Of a stretch of 64,000 bases of DNA, positions 35,409 to 44,184 are shown piece by piece (the stretch's first letter is position 1; each line of letters opens with the position of its first letter). Under the pieces are notes generated by a model. That model searched no databases. It worked only from the letters and a program-made list of their open reading frames with translations, and was not told the DNA's origin. The translations under genes and the position numbers were made by a program. Where the stretch lies: positions 88,603-152,602 of the forward strand of contig JAUVXR010000002.1 in NCBI GenBank assembly GCA_030603495.1. The letters run 5' to 3'. This DNA is from a bacterium. GTDB lineage: Bacteria > Armatimonadota > Zipacnadia > Zipacnadales > Zipacnadaceae.

Positions 35409-36344
35409 TCAATGTATGTCCAATTCGTGCAACATTAGGATAAGGTGTTCCATAGTACGCAAGATTTCCCCCATATACTCCTCGACCGCCCTGACGCTGC
35501 CCGGAAGCGCATATATCAAAGTCTGGCCGCGAACTCCGGCGACCCCCCGGGTCAGCAGGGCGTTGGGATTCTGGGCCCCGAACTTGACGCGTATCGCCTC
35601 CATTATTCCCGGAATGAGCTTGTCGCAGATGCCGGCTACCGTCTCCGGGGTGATGTCCCTGGGGCCCACGCCTGTCCCCCCGGTGGTGAAGATGACGTCG
35701 ACACCCGTCTCCTGCGCTTCAATCAGCACCGTGCGGAGCTCATCGGCGTCATCGGGGAGGATGGTCTGCTCTATCTGCGGGTGCCAACGCTTGTCCTCCA
35801 GAAAGGCCTCCAGTAATTCCCTAACTCGGGGCCCGCTACGGTCAACGTACTCGCCCGCAAAGGCCCGGTCACTCAGGGTGATGACCCGGAAGCGTAACGG
35901 CCGGGGCAGGTATTCGACAGAATCGCCCGGGCGGATCGTCCCGCCCTGCACAACCCGGCAAAACAGGCCCTCAGTAGGCATAATGCAGGTTCCCACCTGC
36001 TGGTATATCGCACAGGCATCCCCATGACACTCTTTGCCTATTTGGCTGACTTCCAGTTCTATCTCGCCAATCCGAAAACGGTCCAGAACGGCGACTGTAG
36101 TTAGGTCAACCCCACGCAGGTCAATGTTCTCACCAAAGTCGCCGGGAGACAACTCGATCGCCATCTCGGCGGCAAAGCGGTCAATGCTATCCTGGCTGAG
36201 GATGCTCACCTGCCGGTGCCAGACGCCGGCGTGAGCATCATCAATAATGCCCCGCTCATCCAGACGAATCTCTGGCACCGGGCGCTTCACGGTGCCTTTT
36301 TCGTCGGAGATGTTTACCGAGACGACCTCAGCATTCTTCGACAT
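35409..36344 (-). CDS. MOSC-MogA fusion protein
   Basis: A 311-residue two-domain protein. Residues 1-145 are a MOSC domain (GDFGENIDLRGVDL, then QIGKECHGDACAIY with a conserved Cys). Residues 150-311 are a MogA/MoaB domain (VITLSDRAFAGEYVDRSGP, TTGGTGVGPRDITPE, LPGSVRAVEEYM). MogA adenylylates molybdopterin ahead of metal insertion by MoeA; MOSC domains handle sulfur or pterin ligands. The fusion is known in several anaerobes. The start overlaps the end of moaC by 17 bases. Confidence 0.92.
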   Translation of the reverse strand: MSKNAEVVSVNISDEKGTVKRPVPEIRLDERGIIDDAHAGVWHRQVSILSQDSIDRFAAEMAIELSPGDFGENIDLRGVDLTTVAVLDRFRIGEIELEVSQIGKECHGDACAIYQQVGTCIMPTEGLFCRVVQGGTIRPGDSVEYLPRPLRFRVITLSDRAFAGEYVDRSGPRVRELLEAFLEDKRWHPQIEQTILPDDADELRTVLIEAQETGVDVIFTTGGTGVGPRDITPETVAGICDKLIPGIMEAIRVKFGAQNPNALLTRGVAGVRGQTLIYALPGSVRAVEEYMGEILRTMEHLILMLHELDIH

Positions 36345-36789
36345 CGCGCTTTACCTTCTCCACGAGAAAAATGTCGCCAATACGCATCTCTTTGTCCACG
36401 GCTTTGCACATGTCGTAGACCGTTAGCAGGGCGACGCTGACCGCGGTAAGTGCCTCCATCTCCGCACCGGTGCGGCCGACGCAGGCCACTTCACTGCTGG
36501 CGACGACTTGCTTCTCCGCCAGCCGCAGTTCCACGTCAACCTTGTCCAATACCAGAGGATGACATAACGGAATAAGCTGTGCAGTCCGCTTGGCCGCCTG
36601 AATGCCCGCGATCTGGGCCACCGTCAGTACATCACCCTTCTTGATATGGTTCTCAGCGATCAAATCCGCAGTGGTCGCGGATATGCTAATGGCACCCGTG
36701 GCGCGGGCCAGGCGTCTCTGCGGAACTTTAGCTCCGACATCAACCATCCTGGCTCGCCCCTGGTCGTCTACGTGAGATAGATTGCCCAT
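36328..36789 (-). CDS. moaC: cyclic pyranopterin monophosphate synthase
   Basis: MoaC converts the MoaA product to cPMP, the first stable intermediate of molybdopterin synthesis. The 153-residue sequence has DVGAKVPQRRLARATG, the active-site block LIPLCHPLVLDKV, TGAEMEALTAVSVALLTVYD and MCKAVDKEM. All expected catalytic Lys/His positions appear. It follows moaA directly and overlaps the MOSC-MogA gene. Confidence 0.97.
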   Translation of the reverse strand: MGNLSHVDDQGRARMVDVGAKVPQRRLARATGAISISATTADLIAENHIKKGDVLTVAQIAGIQAAKRTAQLIPLCHPLVLDKVDVELRLAEKQVVASSEVACVGRTGAEMEALTAVSVALLTVYDMCKAVDKEMRIGDIFLVEKVKRDVEEC

Positions 36790-36790
36790 C

Positions 36791-37600
36791 CTACCCTCCG
36801 ATGCCGTGCATCCAGTTATGTGCGCAGGCCCCGCCGGCAGCAGGCTTCTCCCGGATGGCCTGCTCCACAGCCCCGGCCGCTCCCAACTCTCGCACGCTGA
36901 AGGCGAGGTCGGAAAACAGGCACGGCCTAATCAGGCCGTCGCTGGAGATGCGCACCCGATTGCAGTGGGAACAGTCGCCGCCCGCGCCGCCCTCCACCAC
37001 AGAGAATCGGCCCGTGGCCAAGTCCATCACATGAATAAACCGTGCTTCCAAGCCATTCTTACAGGCGAATTGAGCTACACTGACGGCGTCCGGCTCCGCC
37101 GATGACTCTGTGACTACACAGTTGAGTTTTATGGGGACCAGCCCGGCCTCGCGGGCAGCCTTGATCCCCGCCAGCACTCGTTGGAGGTCGCCACCGCCGG
37201 TAATCTGTGCGTAGTGCTCTGGCTCCATACTGTCCAGGCTAATGTTGACCCGATGCAATCCGGCGGCGGCCAGAGCGTCGGCATGGTCGCTGAGCAATAT
37301 ACCATTGGTGCTCATAGCCAGATCCTCAATGCCCTCGATCCTCGCCAGCATTGCCACCAACTGCTCAATATCGCGACGCACCAGCGGCTCGCCACCGGTC
37401 AACCGGACCTTAGTGAAGCCCATGCCAACCGCCATCTGCGCCACTTCCACGATCTCCTCGAACGACAGAATCTCTTCGTGTCGAAGCAATCTAGCAAGCC
37501 CATCGGGCATACAGTACTGGCAGCGCAGATTGCACCGGTCCGTAACCGATATGCGCAGATAGTTGATCAAGCGCCCGAAGCAGTCAATCATTGATGGCAC
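36791..37600 (-). CDS. moaA: GTP 3',8-cyclase, compact form
   Basis: This radical SAM enzyme starts cofactor synthesis by cyclising GTP. Cys23, Cys27 and Cys30 (CNLRCQYC) bind the SAM cluster; KVRLTGGEPLVRRDIEQL and MSTNGILL follow. The second cluster is CSHCNRVRISSDGLIRPCLF. The protein ends in the GG tail (MHGIGG) needed for activity in known MoaA. It has 269 residues against about 325 in E. coli: roughly 40-45 residues are missing between FIHVMDLATG and CSHCNR. It overlaps the end of moeA by 13 bases. Confidence 0.93.
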   Translation of the reverse strand: MPSMIDCFGRLINYLRISVTDRCNLRCQYCMPDGLARLLRHEEILSFEEIVEVAQMAVGMGFTKVRLTGGEPLVRRDIEQLVAMLARIEGIEDLAMSTNGILLSDHADALAAAGLHRVNISLDSMEPEHYAQITGGGDLQRVLAGIKAAREAGLVPIKLNCVVTESSAEPDAVSVAQFACKNGLEARFIHVMDLATGRFSVVEGGAGGDCSHCNRVRISSDGLIRPCLFSDLAFSVRELGAAGAVEQAIREKPAAGGACAHNWMHGIGG

Positions 37601-38799
37601 CTGGTTAACGGTGTGAACGTGACCCCATTACCCCCGTGAAGCTCAGTAACGCCCACAGGCACGACGAAGAAACCATCAGCGCGCGTCAGAGCGTACAGAT
37701 GCGCGGAGCCGTGATATTCTACCTGTTTAACGGCTCCGTCGCGGGTCAGCTTACAAGGTACATATTCCACTCGCTCCGCCTTGCGGCGCTGGAAATCGCT
37801 GGCCAACGGCAGCGTAAACTCGCGCATCTGGGATTCAGCGCCGGTCATTAGTGCAACCGCGCGCAGCACGAACACGTGAAACGTCAAGTAAACCGCGACC
37901 GGGTTGCCGGGCAAACCGAAGACGACCTTGCCCGGCGCTGAGGCATAGGTCATCGGTTTACCAGGCTTGACAGCGACCCGAGAAAAGTGGAGTTTAAGCC
38001 CCACATCGGCGAGCGCCTCAATAACGAAGTCAAAATCGCCAGCCGAAACTCCGCCCGAGAGCACCACCACGTCCGCTTGGTCCAAGGCGGCGTGCAGAGC
38101 CTGGGCAATCGCCTCCCTGTCGTCAGGCACGCACTCTTCACTATCCACCACAAGCTGGTGCTCGGCGGCCAGTTCGGCGAGGAGGGGCCCGTTGACATTC
38201 ATAATCTTCCCTGGCTCCAGAAGCGCAGCAGAATCCACAATTTCATTACCTGTTGAGATAATGGCCATTGGCGGCTGCCTGGCAACTTTCACCTCGGCGA
38301 GACCACAGCCAATCAGGTTAGCGATGTCCACAGTGCTGAGGATAGTACCGGCGGACAAAACCATATCAGCACGGCGTACGTCCTCGCCCTGCCAACAGAT
38401 GTTGGTGCCGCCACCGTGCTTTAGCACTCTGACTGTGTCTCCATGCTGTTCAGTGTGTTCAATGATGATGACACGTCCGGTGCCCGGCGGTACAGCGACG
38501 CCGGTCATAACTTTTACCGTGGTGCCCGGCTCCAGGCGCTTAGTCCCCACCTCGCCCGCGGCAACTGTTTCCAACAGGCGGTATTCGTCGCGCTCGTCAT
38601 CCGCCAGGACCGCATAGCCATCCATGGCGGACTTGTCAAACGGTGGCAGATCCACCGGGGACGTCTGATCGGAAAGCAATACGCGGCCGACAGCATCACG
38701 AACCGGAATCGTCTCGCCGTGCACTTTGACGTCCGCCAGCGTGTTATCCACTATGCGCAAAGCCGCCTCAAGGGGAATTATCTTCGCAGCGTCATTCAT
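37588..38799 (-). CDS. moeA: molybdopterin molybdenumtransferase
   Basis: MoeA inserts molybdate or tungstate into adenylylated molybdopterin. The protein of about 403 residues has LPPFDKSAMDGYAV, GTTVKVMTGVAVPPGTGRV, IISTGNEIV, VVLSGGVSAGDFDFV and the GLPGNPVAVYLTF loop. Start ATG 38799 (MNDAAKIIPLEAAL) overlaps the preceding stop by 8 bases; an upstream start is not conserved. All domains of the family are present. Confidence 0.95.
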   Translation of the reverse strand: MNDAAKIIPLEAALRIVDNTLADVKVHGETIPVRDAVGRVLLSDQTSPVDLPPFDKSAMDGYAVLADDERDEYRLLETVAAGEVGTKRLEPGTTVKVMTGVAVPPGTGRVIIIEHTEQHGDTVRVLKHGGGTNICWQGEDVRRADMVLSAGTILSTVDIANLIGCGLAEVKVARQPPMAIISTGNEIVDSAALLEPGKIMNVNGPLLAELAAEHQLVVDSEECVPDDREAIAQALHAALDQADVVVLSGGVSAGDFDFVIEALADVGLKLHFSRVAVKPGKPMTYASAPGKVVFGLPGNPVAVYLTFHVFVLRAVALMTGAESQMREFTLPLASDFQRRKAERVEYVPCKLTRDGAVKQVEYHGSAHLYALTRADGFFVVPVGVTELHGGNGVTFTPLTRCHQ

Positions 38800-39592
38800 C
38801 AGGTGACTCCTCGTGGTTGCAGGCCACAAACCGGGCGTCAGCAAAGGCAGCTACTTCTCGGTTGATGCGCCTGAATACTTCGAGCAGGCGCCGCCCCTCA
38901 GCGGAAAGCGCCGATTGGCCCCCGCCAGTGCCGCCAGAATGCGGCAGGATTAGCTGCTTGCCCAGATGCTTTTCGGCAGTCTTAATCATGTCCCAGGCAT
39001 GGCGGTAACTGATGTGGGCGGCCCGCGTAGCCTCCTGCAGTGTCCCACAGCGTTCCACTCCCGTCAGCAGCCGCGCCAGTCCCGTCCCAAAGATGTGCAT
39101 GCCCTCCGCTTCGAACCACACCTTACTGCGCACCGCCAGGCCGGAGTTACTCAGATAACGCTTCTGCTCGGCCAGTACCTCGCAGACGGCCCTACATAAG
39201 CCGCTGTCCGCCAGTTTGCGGCGTAAAACCCTCTTCCAGTCGCGGACCGAAGCGCCGGCGTAGACCCATAGATGTGCGTGGGAACGCAGTTCGTCCACAT
39301 CAGTGCGTACATCGGTCTGATCATGAATAGCGTCTACAAAGATGACGATATCACCTCTGCCGTGCCGGGCCCATGCGTTGGATTCGATCACGATGTGGTC
39401 ATAGGAGGCGCAGGATTGTTGAACGAACACAGCGAGCTGCTCCTCGGTGTTGAAGAAGTTAGCAGGCTTATTGGCCTGGCGCTGACCGTGCCCGCATTTG
39501 GCATAAGCCGAGTTGGGCAGCACCTCGCACAGCCGCTGGGCCAGATGAGTCTTGCCTACGCCGCGTCCTGCGCCACAAATCACCCACAGCAT
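38792..39592 (-). CDS. MobB-like P-loop / ModE HTH fusion
   Basis: A 266-residue protein. Residues 1-155 resemble a MobB-like P-loop NTPase: Walker A GAGRGVGKTHLAQ, then DHIVIESNAWARHGRGDIVI with a VIES strand where MobB-type proteins have EG. Residues 175-260 are a ModE-type LysR-like winged helix (LLTGVERCGTLQEATRAAHI, YRHAWDMIKTAEKHLG, LSAEGRRLLEVFRRI). ModE normally has HTH plus molybdate-binding TOBE domains; here a P-loop domain replaces them. ATG 39592 overlaps the previous TGA by one base. It probably regulates the operon it leads. Confidence 0.8.
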   Translation of the reverse strand: MLWVICGAGRGVGKTHLAQRLCEVLPNSAYAKCGHGQRQANKPANFFNTEEQLAVFVQQSCASYDHIVIESNAWARHGRGDIVIFVDAIHDQTDVRTDVDELRSHAHLWVYAGASVRDWKRVLRRKLADSGLCRAVCEVLAEQKRYLSNSGLAVRSKVWFEAEGMHIFGTGLARLLTGVERCGTLQEATRAAHISYRHAWDMIKTAEKHLGKQLILPHSGGTGGGQSALSAEGRRLLEVFRRINREVAAFADARFVACNHEESPDE

Positions 39593-39888
39593 CACTTGAA
39601 GCACCCCAGGCCGCAATTGCGCACTTTAATGTTTAGAAAGTCTAACAGCTTCCCCATTTGCCTCGTCCGTATGCCTAGCTTCGCCGCCACGCTCCGGGCA
39701 GTCTCGCAAGCGATGAAACCACCCATATATAGCCTGCGCAAGCCGCAGAGGCGCCGCTCATTAGCCGCCACAACCTGCACGGTGCACTCGTCATCCATCG
39801 AGACTACATGGACTAGAATGCCGTGGGCCCCGACGAACTCGCCAAGTGCCGTCAGCATATTCTCGGGAACGCCCAATGTGGCTGTCAC
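39592..39888 (-). CDS. small HTH-like protein with Cys tail
   Basis: A 98-residue first gene of the Mo/W operon. It has VHVVSMDDECTVQVVAANER, LCGLRRLYMGGFIACETARS and a helix-turn-helix-like stretch VAAKLGIRTRQMGKLLDFL, followed by the ending NIKVRNCGLGCFK. The CxxxC end suggests metal or cluster binding, or thiol chemistry. I do not recognise a named family. Its coupling to the MobB-ModE fusion by a one-base overlap implies a shared regulatory or cofactor role. Confidence 0.7.
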   Translation of the reverse strand: MTATLGVPENMLTALGEFVGAHGILVHVVSMDDECTVQVVAANERRLCGLRRLYMGGFIACETARSVAAKLGIRTRQMGKLLDFLNIKVRNCGLGCFK

Positions 39889-40054
39889 TGGAGTGCCTCC
39901 GTTGCCATCAGGTCGGCACCGTTATGCAGTGCTGTGCATAACGGTTGGCTTGTAACTTGTTCATTGGTCATTGCGATGGCCATTGCACGGTCGGCAACGT
40001 GCCCAGCTTGAGCACGTCATCCTGCTCGCCTGGCAGATCTAATCTTATTTCGGG

Positions 40055-40234
40055 ATGAATCTGTGTAATCCGTCAGAAGTCAAAGACCGTGTCAAGCTCG
40101 TCATGCGGGACGTCGAAGACGGTTTCGTGCGGCGACAGCGGCTCGTTCTCGAAGGAATCCGGGAGACGATCATGAGGCTGGCCAGCAGCGACTCAGCCCC
40201 AAGGCCGGCCACAACACCACAGCCACCCAAATGA
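40055..40234 (+). CDS. possible 59-residue charged protein
   Basis: ATG 40055 opens a frame reading MNLCNPSEVKDRVKLVMRD, then VRRQRLVLEGIRETIMRLAS and a Pro-rich end. Composition is protein-like and amphipathic. However, no ribosome-binding site is visible and the family is unknown. It lies in the 390-bp gap between the Mo/W operon and tatA. Confidence 0.3.
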   Translation: MNLCNPSEVKDRVKLVMRDVEDGFVRRQRLVLEGIRETIMRLASSDSAPRPATTPQPPK

Positions 40235-40279
40235 GTGTAAACTTGCTGAGCCTGCTCATCGCTTGGCTGCGCTCCCCAT

Positions 40280-40489
40280 CTATCCGACAGGTGTGTCGCT
40301 GCTGTCGGATTTGTCGGGAGATTCTTCGCCCAGGCTCTGGACCTCGTTTACTACCTCGCTCGAGGCCTGCTTGAATTCCTGAATACCTCTGCCCAGCCCG
40401 CGCATCATCTCAGGTATCTTCTTGGCGCCGAACAGGACTAGGATGATTAGCAGAATGACCAGAAGCTCCTGAGTTCCTATTCCGAACAT
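40280..40489 (-). CDS. tatA: Sec-independent translocase TatA/E
   Basis: A 69-residue TatA/E. The short periplasmic start MFGIGTQELLVILLI leads into one membrane helix, the FGAKKIPEMMRGLGRGIQEF amphipathic helix and an acidic tail. Start 40489 is fixed by GGAGGAAGGG just upstream; the longer frame is not needed. The Tat pore it helps form would export the formate dehydrogenase alpha subunit (SRRAFL signal) encoded 6-9 kb away. No tatC is in the window. Confidence 0.95.
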   Translation of the reverse strand: MFGIGTQELLVILLIILVLFGAKKIPEMMRGLGRGIQEFKQASSEVVNEVQSLGEESPDKSDSSDTPVG

Positions 40490-40739
40490 AGTCCCTTCCT
40501 CCTGTGCCGTCCCGAAGCTGTATTTGACTAGATTATAACATAAACTACTGACAGCGAACAGCAAGCAGATTGAGCCCTACTTGCCAGGGGTCTGACCTTA
40601 ACCATAACGAGAGAGGGATACGAGCCAGACAACAATCACCCGCTGGCTACCTTGTTTGTCAGACGCATCGACGCGCACAAAGGCCGACGCTCGGAGCAAG
40701 CTCCCCGGGGACTGACCACGGGGCCAGTCTCGTCTACAC

Positions 40740-41774
40740 TCAGTGATGGCGCTCCACGACGTAGTCGGCCAATCGCGACAAGGCGTCACGGGCTGGGCTC
40801 TCGCGTAGTTCAGTCAACGCTGCCTGTGCCTGGTCAACGTGGTGTCTCGCACGGTGCTCAGCATACTCCCGTCCGCCCAGGCGCTCTATGAGCTCAGTGG
40901 CCTGGGCTGCCTGCTCAGATTCTGGCCGCTGCACGATGATGAACTGCTCAATGAGCTCCTGCAGCGGGTCGGCACCTGGCTGTTGCAGGGCATAGATGAC
41001 CGGCAAGGTAAACTGGCCAGCCTGTAGGTCTTGGCCTATGGGTTTACCCAAGGCCACGGTATCGCCGTAAAGGTCCAAAAGGTCGTCTCGAATCTGGAAA
41101 GCGATTCCGAGGTCATAACCGTACTGCCCCAGGACTTGCTCCATGCGTGGGTCAGCCCCGGCACATATAGCTCCCAACCGAGCTGATGCTTGCATCAGCA
41201 CCGCCGTCTTGGCCGAGATTGCACGCAAGTAGTCTGGTTCGGTCGCTGCTTGGTAGCGCCACTGCATCTCCTGTAACGCGCCCAGGCACATCTGTACAAT
41301 CGTCTCCGTTAGCACTGACACAACACGGGAGTCGTCCTGCGCGGCAAGCTGACGGCAGATGTGTGCGACTAAGTAGTCACCAACCAGTACCGCCTGGCGG
41401 TCGCCCAGCAGCATCCTCACTGAGTCCCGACCTCGGCGACTGCGAGTATTGTCGACCACGTCGTCATGGATCACGGAGGCCAGATGTACCTGCTCCACCG
41501 CTACTGCTGCTTGCAGCACGCGTCCGTTGTACTCTCCTGTAGTCTCGGCTCCCAACAGCACAATTAGCGGCCGCAGACGCTTGCCGCCACTGCGGAGCAT
41601 GTGCTGGTAGGCCCGGACTGCTGCTGGGGGCGCGCCTTCTTGGGCCCGCTCCAGACGCAGTTCGACCTCCGCCAGCTGACCAGCAACTGGGAGGCTAATC
41701 TCCTGGAGAATTGTGCGGTCTAGTTGGTCGTCTATGCCGACAGGCCCTCCGAGCAACGGCAGTATGCCGGCCAT
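40740..41774 (-). CDS. polyprenyl diphosphate synthase
   Basis: A trans-type isoprenyl chain synthase of 344 residues. The first aspartate-rich motif is VIHDDVVDN with GGKRLRPLIVLL before it, and the second is QIRDDLLDLYGD. KPIGQDLQAGQFTLPVIYAL follows. These enzymes make quinone side chains or undecaprenyl-like lipids; the product length cannot be read from sequence alone. It stands alone between tatA and the porin. The role in menaquinone synthesis is plausible, given the respiratory formate dehydrogenase. Confidence 0.93.
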   Translation of the reverse strand: MAGILPLLGGPVGIDDQLDRTILQEISLPVAGQLAEVELRLERAQEGAPPAAVRAYQHMLRSGGKRLRPLIVLLGAETTGEYNGRVLQAAVAVEQVHLASVIHDDVVDNTRSRRGRDSVRMLLGDRQAVLVGDYLVAHICRQLAAQDDSRVVSVLTETIVQMCLGALQEMQWRYQAATEPDYLRAISAKTAVLMQASARLGAICAGADPRMEQVLGQYGYDLGIAFQIRDDLLDLYGDTVALGKPIGQDLQAGQFTLPVIYALQQPGADPLQELIEQFIIVQRPESEQAAQATELIERLGGREYAEHRARHHVDQAQAALTELRESPARDALSRLADYVVERHH

Positions 41775-42008
41775 TTACGTACAATAAGCCAGTTCGAAGC
41801 CATCTTGGCGGTCATGCTACCCCGAATCACGTAACATGCGCGACTTGCAGGCAGATAGCAGACACAGTGCCCCTCAATCCCCCACGGTTACGCTTCATCG
41901 TTACTCCTAAACCCACTGTCACCCTGGGCCTGGTGCCAGAGCTCGGATTCGGCCCCGCTCCCGTTGGTCGCTTCGGGGCCGCCGGTAGATCCGGCACGGC
42001 CTTAGCGT

Positions 42009-43040
42009 CTATCGGAAGCCTAGCTGCCACTGGAAGGCGAGCTCGTCCCGGCTCGGATCCGACATGGCTCTGTTCTTGCCGTTCATGTACTGCAGGGTGA
42101 GTTCGTTGTTATTATCGAGCCACTGGGTGTACCCGATATGCCAGGCATCCCAGTAGGAATTGGGCGTGCCCTTCATGGGATCATACCTGTCGTACTTGAC
42201 AAATGCGGTGCCCCCTGGCATCGCCCGGTACTCCGCTTGGGCATACCACCCGTCAATATCGTTGCCCAGCAGTTCGCCATCGACATACTCGCCCTGGGCA
42301 GCCCACTGACAATCCCGCGGTGCCCACCGCACATAGCCGATAATCGCGCTGCGGTCCGTGATGTCAGGAATGCTGGGGATGTTCAGGTTGTTGATCCACT
42401 TGCCGTCCAGCCACGTGGCCCCGAACTGGCCCCAGTCGCGATCCCAATGCAGCTTGACCACCACGTTCTTGTTGCTATTCAAGTCACTTCCCCGGAACTG
42501 CCCGTTCATTACGCCCAGCGTGACCTTCGGGTCCCACTTGCTGGTTGCCGGCGTGTACGTCAGCCAGACGCCCCGGTCCCACAGGCCGCCGAAGTACAAG
42601 CCCCGAGGCCTCACCCCGCCGCCTTGTAGGACAGCGGCACGCTCAAGCGCCATACGCTTGGATGAGCTCTGTGGCATCTCGAGGCCGAAGTGGTTATTAG
42701 ACTGACCGATTCGAGTCGTCAACGTATCGGTCACCTTGTACTCCACCCAGACATCGCCCCAGTCGGTGGGCGACGTTGCGTTCGGGTCCGCACCGAAGCG
42801 AACCCACTGGACTAGTGTCTTCGTGCGACCATTGGGGGCCGCGAACAGGTTGACGTACATCTGGCGGAAGGTGAACTGATCTACATCCCACTCCGGGTGC
42901 ACGTACCGCATCTGGAAGTAGCCGTTGATATTCATACTGTCCACCCAACTGGGTTTTTCGGTCGCTGGCTTGTCCTCTGCTACAACGGAAGAGGCAACAG
43001 ATAGTACGACGATTACGCCCACCAACAGTGCATGCTTCAT
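42009..43040 (-). CDS. outer-membrane porin
   Basis: A 343-residue exported beta-barrel. A signal peptide (LLVGVIVVLSVASSVVA) precedes alternating amphipathic strands: INGYFQMRYVHPEW, FTFRQMYVNLFAAPN, DVWVEYKVTDTLTTRIGQSN, GYVRWAPRDCQWAAQGEYV, AFVKYDRYDP. A strand ends the protein with LAFQWQLGFR, a terminal aromatic-X-aromatic-like barrel end. It resembles phosphate-selective porin O/P-type barrels. It shows a second membrane. It lies 180 bp after the FDH operon, past a stem-loop, so it has its own promoter or is read through. Confidence 0.82.
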   Translation of the reverse strand: MKHALLVGVIVVLSVASSVVAEDKPATEKPSWVDSMNINGYFQMRYVHPEWDVDQFTFRQMYVNLFAAPNGRTKTLVQWVRFGADPNATSPTDWGDVWVEYKVTDTLTTRIGQSNNHFGLEMPQSSSKRMALERAAVLQGGGVRPRGLYFGGLWDRGVWLTYTPATSKWDPKVTLGVMNGQFRGSDLNSNKNVVVKLHWDRDWGQFGATWLDGKWINNLNIPSIPDITDRSAIIGYVRWAPRDCQWAAQGEYVDGELLGNDIDGWYAQAEYRAMPGGTAFVKYDRYDPMKGTPNSYWDAWHIGYTQWLDNNNELTLQYMNGKNRAMSDPSRDELAFQWQLGFR

Positions 43041-43149
43041 TACGATCTCTCCTTAAGATAACTGACCGATCTGTGACCATTCTGAGATACGAAAGCGAGG
43101 TGTCGGAACGGATCACCTCCAGCCTCACTGCCTCCCGTCCGTACGTACT

Positions 43150-43171
43150 GGGGGGCTAAGAGTTGCCCCCC
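43150..43171. terminator. stem-loop after fdhE
   Basis: GGGGGGC pairs with GCCCCCC around an 8-nt loop. It lies 53 bp after the fdhE stop and before the porin gene on the same strand. The U-run is missing, so it may be an attenuator or Rho-assisted site. Confidence 0.6.
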
Positions 43172-43223
43172 ACAGACGCGTATGACAGCCGGCAAAAGGT
43201 GCGTGTCATATTGGCACGAGACA

Positions 43224-44132
43224 TCAACTGCCCTCGCAGATTACGTCGAGAACATCCCGTGCATAGCCCTCCCTCTGCGCGATGAGGTCTAGGTAGAGCG
43301 TTGCAGTGTCCTCCACAAGGGGTAGTACGTCCTCGATCTCCGAGAGCTTGCCCTCGTCCACGGTCTTGATGTACCGTTTGCACTTGTCACAGACCTCAAT
43401 CCACCACGCCTCCACTCCCGTGACGGTGACCAATCCCATGGTGCTCTGGTCATCGTTAGCGCAGAAGGGACATTGTACCCTGGCAAATGCCCACTTCTCC
43501 TCGCACAGCAAGCAGCACAGAATGCGCTTTCGGTCGTCCTGACGCAGCCTCGCCAAGGCCGGTGGCGACCCGCAAACGGGACAGTGGCCTGACGACTCCC
43601 GGGAGGCAGCTACGGGGGCCACGACCTCCCTGCGCCGGTGTGCAGCATCGGCAACGAAGGGCGCCGCAAGTACGCGACCAACGAACAGGAGTACATCGGC
43701 GGCAGTCCCGACCCGGTTGGAAAGCTCCTGCAAGGACTGCTCATCGCCGAACGCGGACACCTCGGCGAGCTCCTCAAAGAGCCCGGCGTCCTCTTCCGCG
43801 GCTTCCTGCAAACCGGCGAGGCCAGCGGTCTGATTGCCAGAGCGCACGACCAGCGCACAGACGTCCTCGAAGAGCGATGCCAACAGTGCGCGGTTCCACT
43901 GGATCGCTCCTCGTGTGAGCGCCGGGCTCGTCCGAGTTGGCCCGGCGTCCGCGGCGACAGTCGATGACTCGCGCTGGGCAAGGGCCTCGCGCACAGACGT
44001 CTGCGCCTTCGCCAGCCCAATGCGGAACCGGACGTAGTCCTCGGAGACTGCTTCCTGGCCAATCAGCGCATCTAGGCGCTCGACCGTATCGGCGAGCCGC
44101 GATGACAGCGTATTGTCGTCAGTTGCAGACAT
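43224..44132 (-). CDS. fdhE: formate dehydrogenase accessory protein FdhE
   Basis: FdhE helps assemble the iron-sulfur/Mo(W) enzyme before export. The C-terminal half holds the rubredoxin-like knuckles CPVCGS, CCLLCEEKW, CPFCAND and VCDKCKRYIKT. The N-terminal half is helical and less conserved. Start ATG 44132 (MSATDDNTLSS) was chosen because a longer frame overlaps the upstream gene by 50 bases. At 302 residues it is the usual length. It is the last gene of the FDH operon. Confidence 0.93.
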   Translation of the reverse strand: MSATDDNTLSSRLADTVERLDALIGQEAVSEDYVRFRIGLAKAQTSVREALAQRESSTVAADAGPTRTSPALTRGAIQWNRALLASLFEDVCALVVRSGNQTAGLAGLQEAAEEDAGLFEELAEVSAFGDEQSLQELSNRVGTAADVLLFVGRVLAAPFVADAAHRRREVVAPVAASRESSGHCPVCGSPPALARLRQDDRKRILCCLLCEEKWAFARVQCPFCANDDQSTMGLVTVTGVEAWWIEVCDKCKRYIKTVDEGKLSEIEDVLPLVEDTATLYLDLIAQREGYARDVLDVICEGS

Positions 44133-44184
44133 TTGCAGATTGGCCCTCCAGCCGATCAGCCGGCGCGACGGGGTCGCCGGATCG

